This document shows, piece by piece, positions 36,501 through 48,500 of a DNA stretch of 64,000 bases; position 1 is the first letter of the stretch; each line of letters opens with the position of its first letter. The stretch spans positions 47,332,507-47,396,506 of the forward strand of contig NC_135505.1 of assembly GCF_052857255.1 (NCBI RefSeq), given 5' to 3'. The position numbers and the translations under genes are program-made. Under the pieces are notes generated by a model. The model saw only the letters and a program-made list of their open reading frames with translations. It was not told where the DNA came from and searched no databases. The DNA is from Amblyomma americanum (Eukaryota; Arthropoda; Arachnida; Ixodida; Ixodidae).

Positions 36501-39500
36501 TGAAGAACGAGTTGTAGATGCGGCCACTGCACTGTATGCACAGCACGTGCCGACATCCAGAGCGATGCGATTGCCCGGCAGTGTCAGGCGTGTATAAGAC
36601 CATTGACTGCTACTTCCATCCAGCAGCTTATTTTTCTGAACTTTGGAACTTCAAAATACTTGAGTGGGGAAATTTTTTACATCGTGTCTTGGAAAAACCG
36701 AGGCAATGTTCTCACATTGTTAGCCACATCCAGGAATTTGTCTGAATGCAGTTCTGCCTTATTCAGCAGCCTTAGTCCCTGTTGTCTACTACTGTTGCCA
36801 CTGTCACGGCCTCGTAGCAATATTTTGAGATGTGCTGGTGCTGTGCTCAGGCGGCCGGTGTGCAGCGGGTGGTGGAGCAGCTGTCGCGGCTGCTTCCGGC
36901 CGAGGAGTGGGCACTGCCCGAGCGGCTGGTGTTGGCCGAGGCACCCCTGGTGCGGCCGCTGCCCTCCCTCCCCGTGCTGGTGGTCGGGGGCACGGACCTG
37001 CTGCGTGCTGCCCTGGGCTCCCTGGTGGGGCGGCTGCAGAAGTTCTGCCACTGCAATGCCCGCCCGCCGGGCACTGTGCGTGTCGGGGTGCTGGGCTCAG
37101 AGGCCTTCTTGGCGGCCCTGGTGCGGCTCTACGTGGAGCAGATGTCGGCCAAGCCACCCGAGTGGCAGGCCTACCTGCGCTTCTTCCTCATGCCGGCTGC
37201 AGCCTCTGGTCAGTGGCGCCTCTTCCTCCTCACCAATTTGCTGGCGCCAGGGGTTCTCATGCCGTGTCCTGCAAAACACTGCGGTTCCCTGGCGTGCTCT
37301 AGCAGCAACTGTCGTTAATGGTGGATGCCGCTTTTTAAGTTGTGAAAAGTGGCCAAAATTCATTTTAGAGCGCAACTTTAGTGTAGACCACAACATTAGT
37401 GTAGACTAATGTTGTGGTCTACACTACATCTACACTACACAACATTAGTGTAGACCAGGGGTTCTCAAACTGGGTTCCACAGAACCCAGGGTTCCTGCAG
37501 GCTCGTTTCGAGGGTTCCGTGAGCACTCTTGCTGGCCAGTCTCCCTTTCCAGTACACTTCATGTGTGGACCAGACAAAGTACCTGCAGTGGTTTCTTACA
37601 ACTCACATTTACCGTTGCTCGACTTTGAGACGCTAAATTATCTCTCATGTTGTGCCAGCAGGGTAGGGCCGAGTGCCAGCAATGGAAACATTACACCTGA
37701 CGTTGCTTCTCAATCCAGCTCATTCTTTTCATTATCAGCCCGCATTTGCACCTCTTTTTCTCGTCAGCAAACAACGCCTCGCACATACGTGTGCATGCAA
37801 CTGAGGGCGTCGGCCGCACCGCCTGAGCCAAGCCATGGCCAAACTGAAGTAGTGACTGAGCTCTATGGGCGGCAACGTGTGCTCCAAGAGAAAAAAGAAA
37901 TGTGCACCTCTTCGGTGCAGCTGTGTGTTGCAGCTTCATTGCAATGGGCTGGGCGGGACATTTTTCCAAACTATTCAGAGGCGTCGGTGCCTCCGCGACC
38001 CATTTTTGCCGCTGGCGAGCTCATATGTGCCGAAAAGCCAGTATTCATTTTGTTCAGTATTCATTCAGTAGTCATTTGAGTTTAATTTGTACATATTATA
38101 AATAATTTGCTTGTTTTGGCGTGAAGAAAATTTTACAGGCAGAAAGTAAGGCTCAAAGTAGAAAAGCACTGAGAACAAGACCTACATAGTCACAGCTGTC
38201 GCATGAAGTGCCGTGAAATCACCCAGCCTTGTTTTCTCATCATTACATCTTCTGCCTAAGAAATAAAAAATTAACTGAAATCAGTTTGCTGTTTTATACC
38301 CCCTGTCTGCTGCATTGCATATTTATTCAGTAAAACACGCTCTGTCTTGCAATGTCTTGTCTTCATTTATAACATCTCTTGCTTCACCAGTTTTAGTTTA
38401 GTGTTTGCGTTTCTTACATACGCAACACCCAAGGTGGCTATGCACGTTAGATCCAAAGCGTGAACAGTTCTTTTAGTTAACCATTTGTGGACCTCTCCGC
38501 AACAAGTGCTCAGTGGATATGCAACACACAGGTTCAAATGCGTTCGCGTAAATACCTGGCGCCACAGTACGGAGAAAAAAACAAATCTGAGGCCGATTTG
38601 ATTCAGTCCAAACCAAGCCAAACCCTAGCACCGGCAAACGAAACCTTAGAGAAATGAAAAAAGCCATACAAAGTTGACGCAAACATCCACATGCATTTTA
38701 TCGAGGCCATTTTCATGACGATTGTGCATGCTGTCTTGTTAGGCTTAGAGGCTTGAAAACACACTGCTGTCACAAAAGTACTGACAAGTTATCACATATA
38801 GCAAAATGTCCGAGTGAGGTGATAGAAAACGTAACTGAATGCCACCATTCACTGCCAATTTGTGCACCGAATAGTGCCTTGATGAGGTGTTTTAGAACCA
38901 AAGCTGGTGAGCAGGGCGCCTCCATGTTGTCTCCGCAATCCCCACAAAGTCGCTACGCTCTTTCCAGAAAATTGCGTGCACATGCAGAACACTGAGCTTT
39001 CTTTAGCATTCTGCATGCGCTATTTTACTGCGCACGCAAAGGATTTGCGTACAGTGTACTAAAACTGTCTAATGGCTACATCATGACAAAGGGGTTAAAG
39101 AGAAGCAGACTGAGTGAGGAGCATTGGCATCAATCATGGTCGACAGTTGGGACCATCCTAAGAGGCCAGACCCCCAAGACTGCCAGCGTGTGGAATGTGC
39201 GATCTCTTGTGAATGTGTTTAGCGGCTCGTTTCTCTCCAGGTCAAACCTGGACATGTGGTGAAAACTGGCTTGGTCTCTTGTTCCCTCGCTGCAGGTGCG
39301 GGGAGTGGTCCCCTGCTGCGGTACCTGTGCAGCGTGGACAACTGCTACGCATCACAGTTCTCCGAAGGCTGGCTGGAAGAGGCAGAACAGCGGGTGGCCG
39401 ACTACCTGTCCTCGGCCAACGCGACCCTCCAGCTGCCCATCGCCGAAGCCATGATCAACCACAGGCCACGCAACAGGCAAGCACCCCTTTTCTTCAAATT

Positions 39501-42500
39501 CTTTGCAAATATGTGAAGATTAAGACAAAAGAACATACACTGTTTAATCCCAGGGTTCATTGTGGTGAGGATTCACCCGTAAACTACCGGTGCATGCTTC
39601 GTGAAAGACTGTGGTGTTTCAGACAAACCTGCAACTTTTATGAAAACAAACACCAGTAGCTTTTTTAACCCCACATTTGACGCATGGTAGCCTCTTACTT
39701 GTCCCCTTCACTGGTCAGTCTTAAAGATGCAAGCCACCTTTTCTTGAAGCGCACAAGGTGCACTGACTTCTTATTGCTGTCACCTATTGGAAGTAACATG
39801 AACTGCATCTGAATAAGTATACAGTAGAACCCCGCTGTTACGTTCCTCACTGCTGCGTTTTCCCGGCTGTTACGTCGTTTTCGTCCGGTCCCGGCATAGC
39901 TCCCATAGGATCCAAAGTATTGGGTACCCCGCTGTTACGTTGCAGCTGTGAAAACGTTCCCGCATGATACGTCGCAACCTGGCACCCCGAACCCGGCCGG
40001 GCAACGCGCGCCAACCGCCATTTTGACGAGTCTTGGCCAGGCTTGGCTACGGAATTGGCTACAAGACCATGGCCTCCGAGATCGCCCACTTGCATGCGCG
40101 TGGGTAATCTCGGAGGCCATAAAAAGCCGCACGCGAGTTGGAGAGATTGCCACTAGATGGCCACTGCCTCGTCAGCCGAAGCGAGTAAAACCCGCGGGCC
40201 CGCAGCAATCCAGTCTTTCTTGTTTGTGCGGTTCAACCCATCCGAGTCGTCCGTGTCCTCCCGTCAACACCTACGCTGCCTACGCCTCGTCGGGCCTCGC
40301 TAACACCGTGAGCGATTTGTCGTCCTTTGATGGCGTTGCGCAAGCGCAAGGCGCTTTCCCTCGAGGAAAAGCTGGATGTTCTCAACGCAGTCAACAGGCA
40401 GCCAGCGCAGAAAAGAGTCGACATCGCCAAGGATCTTGGTCTGCCACCCTTGACGCTTAACAGCATCGTCTCGAAGCGTGCCGAGATACAAGGGAATGCC
40501 GCTTCAGCGTGGACTGCAGTAAGCGTGTCAACTGCACAGCACTGCTTCGCGCGGTGTGGCTTTCGCATGGACGGCGGAGAGGAAACTGCCACGGAAGCTG
40601 AAGAGACGGAAGCAGCCTCTCATGATCAAGAGCTGAGTGAAGCTTTGAATGCGCTGGGTGCCACGGGAGTCACGTATGACGACTACGTCGCCGTGGATGC
40701 TGCTGTCGTGACGTCCGAGTGTCAGAGTATCACCGAGATCGTTGCAGACTCGGTCGCAAGTGAAGCCTCAGACTGTGTTGACGACGAGGAGCACGAGTCG
40801 CATGATTCCGGGGAGTTGGCGGACCCGAGCTTTGGAGAAGCCGTCGCGGCTCTGGACCTCCTCCGCAGGTACGTCACACCTAAAAGCGACGCTGAGAGCA
40901 ATGTGGCTTTCCGGGCCATCGAGAAACGCATGGTGTTTTCCAGTGAGCGGAAAAAACGGCAATCGACCATTCTCAATTTTTTTAAGACCTAAGCTCACTT
41001 GATATCGAAATAAATTGTTTCAAGGCAAAGCTGCACTGTTTTCATCAATTTTCGGACCTTTCCTCACTGTTGCGTTTTCCCGGCTGTTACGTTTTTTTTT
41101 TCGCGGTCCAGTGAAAAACGTATGAACGGGGTTCCACTGTAGTTGTGATTATTTGCAATACGGGATGGCAAAACTAACTCTTTATGGGTAAGAAGTGGCA
41201 AGTTGCTTGAAAGCCGTGCAAGTTTTTGACAGACAAAGAAATCAAAACCTTGCTTGAGAAAAGTAATGGCAACTTTGATACTGATTGGTGTGTACTCTCT
41301 GGTTCAAGACATACCAAACTAAGAAAAGCGTGTTGGGACCAGCAGAATGGGGTTTATACATGGGACGATGAACATATTGCAACTTCTAACAATAAAGGAA
41401 CAGGGCTCGATTTGATTTGTTTAATAAAATGCTGATTCTTTTTCAGTGGAAAACTCCTCAGGGCATAATGGGCAGTGACAAAATAAACTCTCCGGTCAAG
41501 GAACTATATTCATCCTCTCTCTCTCTCCCTGGGTGCATAATTAGGGCTGAGGTTCCCCACTGCCAGCCTCACTGAGAGTGTGTTCAATGAGCCGTGTGTG
41601 ACCGGTGTTTCCCTCTCCATCCTTTCCAGTTCTGAGGATGAGTCCAGTCAGGTGTTCGTGCCTTTCATCAGTGTGAGTATGCCTTTGCCCTTAAACTGGC
41701 TGTTGCCACATGCCATGTGTACAGGGACATGGTTTACAGCGACTGCTGTTAAAGCCCACATTTTCTGTTTGTATGGCATCGTCGGTGTTGGCCTGGCTTG
41801 GCGGGGTGAGGAGGAACACTGTGGTAGGAGCATGAAAATCTGGCACGCGTTATGATCGCTGCACTCTTTTTCTGATCTTGAAAAACGAGTGCTCATTGCG
41901 ATCGAGGGCATGTTAGAAGAGATGCTGGGAAGTGATAAAAACAAAAGGCTTCCTGCATTCTTTCAGGGTCACTGCAGGCACTTTAGTGTTTGCAAGCATC
42001 ACCATGTTTTGTTGGATGGAAATTTTTGCGATGCTTGCCTCGTGGCTTTGTTCAGCATGAACTCTGAATTAGGAGGTGTGTCAAACCAGAGCACACTGTG
42101 GACCATTGTGGAAGCTGTGTAATTGTGGGCCAGTTTAACTGGCTCAGCTCAGTGAAGTCACCACTGGATGGCATGTACTGGGGCACAGAAAGACGCACAG
42201 TAAACGACACCCTTTTTGTGCACAATAACGCGAGAAACAAATAAAAAAGTACTTCGAGCAGTTTTACTTAAAACACATTCCCTTTCACCCTAGGTTGCCC
42301 ATGGCAGAGAAAGTAGTTGTGCCGTAAAAACCAGACTATAGGTCGAACCGGAATATAGGTCGACCCCTAACTAACCATTCTAACCATTTCTGAAAATGAC
42401 AAAAATCTTTTTCAATGGAAAAAATACCAAAAGACACCCTTACCTTGAAACAAATGCGACTCGACAGGTTGCACAATGGTGACAGTATTTATATTCATTT

Positions 42501-45500
42501 AAATGCTGCTCGTATGTACACCTGACAAATTTTTTAACAATATCACGCACCCATCGACCCGCATGTTTGTTTCTGGCACACACAAGTACGGCGCCGTAGA
42601 GCAAAGCCTTTCCTTTTCATGAATCGCCGCAACCAGGATGGCGAGCCCTTGAATTGTGCCCTTGTGAGTCTAGAGGCACGTGCGACCTCTACCGCTTTCA
42701 CGTGGATGCATTCGGCAGTCACAGGCAGCGATCTTGCACGCAGTGCAACCTTTCCTTCCAATTCTGGATATGCTGCGGTCCGCCCAAGAAATGATGTTTT
42801 CTTCTGGTTGCTGCAAGTTGCAATACGCAGCTTCAGCCTCCACCAGTACTGAATGCTCTTTTCAGATACTCCAAATTCGCGCTGTGCCGCCAGGTTGCTG
42901 TGAGCTTCCGCATACTCTATCGCGTTTTTCTTGAAGGCGACGGTAAATTGCCATCGGCTTCCGCTCATTTTGAAACAAAATGTGAAAACAGTCTTTAACC
43001 AAACAACGGAAACACAAAATGGCGGTGCGACCACACTGCTGCTGATGGCAATGGTGATGGAGGCTGCTGACTTCAGCCGCCCATTGTTGCAAGACTTCCG
43101 TAGCTTTTTTTTGCCAATGACCGGTATATAAGACGGGGGCCGACTTTTTGCCTTGGTTTTTTGAAAAAAAGTTCGGCCTATATTCCGGTTTTTACGGTAG
43201 GTCCTTCTTGTGTTGTTGTTTTCCTAGAAAAAGGAAATATCTTAAAAAACTTTTCAAAAACTTAAATCCTTTAGCACAATGGACGTTTCCAACCCTGTGT
43301 TTGGCACGTGATAGCCTTAGCTGCTTATAAACCATAAAAGCCAACAGTATGATGACGACTTAAGTGCAGCATTTTTTTTTTTTCCAGGACGTCAAGATTG
43401 GTGTTGCAGAAGGAGGCATGACTTCAGGTCAGTGTCGTATGTAAAATCCATTGGTGTGGGCCGTTTGCCTTTGGGGCAGGGTTGCTGAATAATACTTTTG
43501 CAGTACGTTAAAACAACCGTGCACCATGCAGTTTCCCACCATGCACTATGCTGTTGCAAAAAGAGTATCTAGACTTAGACCTCTCAGACCACACTAGTTA
43601 CAACTTTGATTCTACAGTCGAACCCCTCTGCAACGAACGCCGCTTCAACGAAATATTTCATATTCCCCGTCAGCTAGCCATAGAAAACAATGCATGCTAG
43701 TTCTCGCCACAACGAATTATCTTTTCAGGTGCGTTTCCGCTTCAACGAAATTTTTGGTCAGTGGAGATGGGCTTAACAATTATTTTACAACAAAACAAGT
43801 GCAACATTACCCGTCCGTTGGTTCATGGCGTTTAATTTCACCGAAAATGCTTGCTGGAATCGATGGGTGCCCCATAGTGCGTCGAGCGCGAATGGGTGGC
43901 GCAGTTCGATATCGTCAATCATATCGTACGATATCGTCCGTTATATCGACAGAGAAGCGCAGCAGAGCCGGCCCAACGCAGTGCTATTGTCCGGTGCTTC
44001 ATTCGTGTTAGTGTGCTAGACTCGACGCCAACAACATGGCAACGCCGTGCAGAAAGCGCAAGTTCCTTCCTTTGGAGGATAAAGCACGCATAATCCCAGA
44101 CACCTGAAGAGGGAGGAAGAAAGGTGACATTGCTGCGGATTTCGGCATCTCCAATAGCACGCTTTCAACCATTGTGAAGGAGAAACACTCCATCACTGCA
44201 GCTCTTTCTTCAGGGACGTCCGGCAAACACGAGAAGTTGATGCAACCGGCACACGAGGATCTTGAAAAGCATTGTTCACATGGTTGTTCACGACGGCATT
44301 GCGATGCAGTTGTTGGTCGAGTGTGAAACTTGCACCACGGCGCTCATGTCCACTAAAAGGACGCAAGCCAAGATGACCGAATTTTTTGGATATAAATGAT
44401 ATTTTTGATCAGTGCAGTCAGATCTCAGTTTTTTGGGCTGATTTCACCGCAACGAAATTTCCGCTTAACGAAAATTTTCGCGCACCCCGTGAATTTCGTT
44501 GTAGCGGGATTCGACTGTACTCCGTACAGGACCCATGTGCAGCGTGTTCCACAATTAAACGTGCGCCGTAGAATGCACCTCACAGCTAAGCCACTGAATT
44601 GTTCGAGCTCAAATTTTGCACAGAAATGGTATTTGTTTGGCAGAATTGTTTTATAGTGCAGTAAAAGCTCGTTAATTCAAACTCTGTTAATTCGAACTTA
44701 TGGTTAATTTGAACTGACGCTCGGGTCCCGGCACAGCCTTGTGTATTTCAGTGGGGAAGACTCCCGATAATTCGAACAAGCCTGCATCCGCTACAGTTAA
44801 TTTGAACCAGGAGCCACTGGCTGACACTGCACCTCGTAGATAGAAGTTGACCCATAGCGAGTAAAACACGCTCCAAGTTTGCCAGAGGTGTAAAACAATG
44901 GAGAAGAAAAAAAGCAGAGTGCACAAGGCTCACGGAGCCCGCGTTCTGGTGCAGGCCGTAGTAGGTTTTCGCTGCCGGAGCACTCACTCGTGCCGCTGAT
45001 GCTTCGGCGCGAGCCGTTCCAGGTTTTCGTTGTGCGGTCGCTGGGTATCGGTCATGTAGTGTAAAGAACATAGTATGGCGGTTTGGGTGATGAGAATGCA
45101 AGGACTGCATTCTCATCCTTAATCCTTTAATCCTTAATCCTTAGTTAATCCTTTGCATTCAAGAGAATGCAAAGGATTAACTCAATGACTTTCTCAGCGT
45201 TTGGTTATTCCTGCTTACAGTCCACAAAAATCAATATCATAAAAAAAAGTGAGTGGCTCCTAACTGACGATTCTGCGAAAAATGCTAAAATTCTTAGGCT
45301 TGGGTGAAATTACATGCTGTCGTGTGGACTCCTTATTTCTGGTTCCTTCAAGGGCAGGGGCATCTCGTTGCCTCTGGGCGAAAGTATGGTGCCATTCAGT
45401 GTTGCAGTGCACTTGTGTGAACTGGGGCTGCACTGTGTTGTTTCAGTGGACATGGAGGAGTGCCTGGGCAGCTCTCCCCCGGGTGCGGAGAGCACCACAC

Positions 45501-48500
45501 CGCCCTCCTCGCCAAGCATTGGGGGTGCTGGGGTGGCTGTGGCCGCAGCCCAGGCGGCCAGCTCTGCACCAGGGTCAGTCTGTGTGACTCAACTTGTTTA
45601 TGCTAGTTACACTGAGCATCCGGTTTACATTTTGCGCTTTGACTGATTTCTTTGGAAGACCACAGCGTGAGCCTCCAAATGCCTCCCCCCCCCCCCGGGC
45701 ACTGTCCATTGGAAGCACGCCCAGAAGGTCATCTGGAGGGGCGGAAGGGGACAAACTGGAGGTATATTGATAAATGGCAAAGAAAAAAGCACTAACGGAC
45801 GGTAGGGTGAGCCCATCCTTGCCAGTCGCACAGCAAGGTTGCAACAGGCCGTATTTCAGTGGAGGCGAAGTGAAAAAAAAAAAAAAGGCTACCGTGTGCT
45901 GTTTGATGTCTGTGTACTTTATAGACACCCACCCCCCCGGCGATTGAAATTATTCAAAAGGCGTCCACTTTGGCGTCTTGGAGGGGCTTTATGGCGCCCC
46001 TTATAGCCAATCTGTCGCTTCAGGACATTAAACCTCACGTACCACATGATTACCGTGGTTAATTGAAATGCTAAGTAGACTAATAGCCATGGCATAGTGA
46101 ATGCACTTTTGTATAATGTCACACAAAGGGGGCTAGGATGTCCTTCAGAAATTCTGTTGCACATGTGTGTCGATGTGATTCCCTGGTTGCGACATCTGCG
46201 ATAGCTGATCAGAATTCAACACATCTTCTGCTGGGTTGTTCAACAATAAAAGGCAAGCATGGCAGGGGGCGGCAGAAAGTCATGTGGGCAGATGAGGTTA
46301 GGAAGCTTGCGGGTATAGGGTGGCCGTGGCTGGCACAGGAGAGGGTTAGTTGGAGTGTTGTGGGAGAGGCCTTTGTCCCTTCAGTGAGCATAGTTAGGGC
46401 TTTTGCTGCTGTTGCTGATGATTGCATTCAAATCGTGATGATGGAGATGAAATCAACATAGATAACCAGAAGGCTGCTATTAAAGGAGAACTTGCTGAAC
46501 TGTGTTTGCTGTAGTTTCTTTTAATTCATCCGTAACATTTTTCAAATATATGTTGAGAAATACTGCACCACTCAGAGACACTTGATTGCCTTGATTATGT
46601 CGGTCACTCATTGTTACTATCTTGGGAAGCATATTTTCTGCTACCCTACTATACTTCGTTTCATACGGGTGCAACGCTGTAAAAGCTAGCGCTCTTGTTC
46701 ACGCTGCCTGCATCCGCAACCAAAAAGTGGTGCGCTCTTTGTTGTGAGCGACACATAGTGAATGCTTTGCCTGCAGGCTTACTGCATGACACATTTGTCA
46801 TGAGATTGGTTAAAAGCACTCTTATTGCTGACGTCACGCTTTTGCTTTCTTATGCCTTAGACCACTCTGCCACAGAACAAGTGCGGAGTAACACGCCTCC
46901 CTTTATTTTTCTGTGCGGACTACTTCCGTACCTTTCGCAGCATTGCTCCTGATCTTTGAAACGGAGTGTATAAGTATTGTAATTTGCGCAAATTATCTTT
47001 CTGTGTTAGTTGCTTATTAATTGTAGAGTACCTTTTATTGCTTTAGAATTATGATTACTTTTAAAAAAGTGTATTAGTATATTGCTTATTATCATTTCTA
47101 GTTTAATGTGCATGGTAGGTGTTTATTGATTTTTGTAAAATACATATGCTTTCCTTTTTCTGATCATGTTTCTCCTGACTATTTTGTTGAAATGACAGTA
47201 AGGACTCTCTGCAAACAGGTGCTTTGAGTTCTGTTCGGAGCCAGCAGTAGTTTCGTTTGGAGCTTGGGATTACGATTTAGGGCAGAGTGGACGTATGCAA
47301 AAACGTACACAGCAGATTCTTGCTAATTCCAGCTTGTTTAATTCGAACTGCCAGTTTATTTAAATGGATGCTTTTGCAGTCAGGATCAACTGCACTGAAA
47401 GGGCTCCTCCTAATTCGAACTTGGCATAGTTTGAACTGAAGTTTCGTTCGAATTTGCATTATCAATAGTGGGCTGTTACAACTGCACTGTGTTTTTCTGC
47501 TAGACAGTGTCTTAGGTTCGGAGTATGGAATGAATCCTGGTTGGAGCTTAAAGGGACCACGAGGACGAAATAGTAGTCCAGTCGGCCTGTGTCGACAGAA
47601 GACTACCATGTTGTAAAGACAAAGACGCAGTGTTCATTGAAAACGGAGCATAAATAGCTAGAAAAGGTCAAGAAACGAAATGCAGGTGTCGCCTCCACTG
47701 GCTATTTTCACAAGCAAATGTGGCGACATGAAGGACAATTGTTTTTACACAAATCCCTGAAGGTAGCTACACTGCCATTCACGTTTTGGTCTTTGCATTG
47801 AAAGTTTAAATCGGGTGCCAGGAAAATTTTTAAATCCCATTTTCCCACCGATAAATGAGTCTTTATTTTTCTGCGCGGACTACTTCCGTACCTTTCGCAA
47901 CGTTGCACCTGATCTTTGAAACGGAGTATAAGTACTGTAATTTGTGCGAATTATCTTTGTGTTGGTTGCGTAGCCAGAAAGAGTGACTGAGTGGATTTTT
48001 ACGAAGATAAAAAGTTGGATGCCGCTGTCATCAGTGTCCTTCTACATGTGGAGTGATGTGGAGCCAAAATGGCTGTTCTCCTTGACAGGGGTGTTGGTGG
48101 CACGTGGAGTCCATGCGAGGCAATGGAGCTCCAGCTGGACTATTGGACCCACCAGCGCAAGGGGGGTGCTGAGCCATGCCGCTTTTCCCTCAAGGCAGCC
48201 TTCCGCTCGCTACAGGTGGGCATTCCTCCTCTCTCTCTTTCTCTGAATCGGACACTGTCTTGTGAGGGGCAATTGACAGGGTTTGTTGTGTTGCAGCAAC
48301 GTGCTTGTTGGTGCATTGTTGCAGGGTTTGCCAGTTGTTCTGCGGAGGGGATGGGGGAGGGGTTGCTAGGATTGTGAGGACAGGAGACTCAGATATATGT
48401 ACATAGTTAGTAAATAAGGCAGTAATTACTGCCTTGTTTCAGGACCTCCATTACCCTGGGAGATTCTCCTAAATACATGTACTAACACCGTTCCCACTTT

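Noticed and set aside
36603..37409. 268-codon and other long open frames over 36.6-37.4 kb on both strands
   Set aside because: They are out-of-frame shadows of the GC-rich PACS exon W7.
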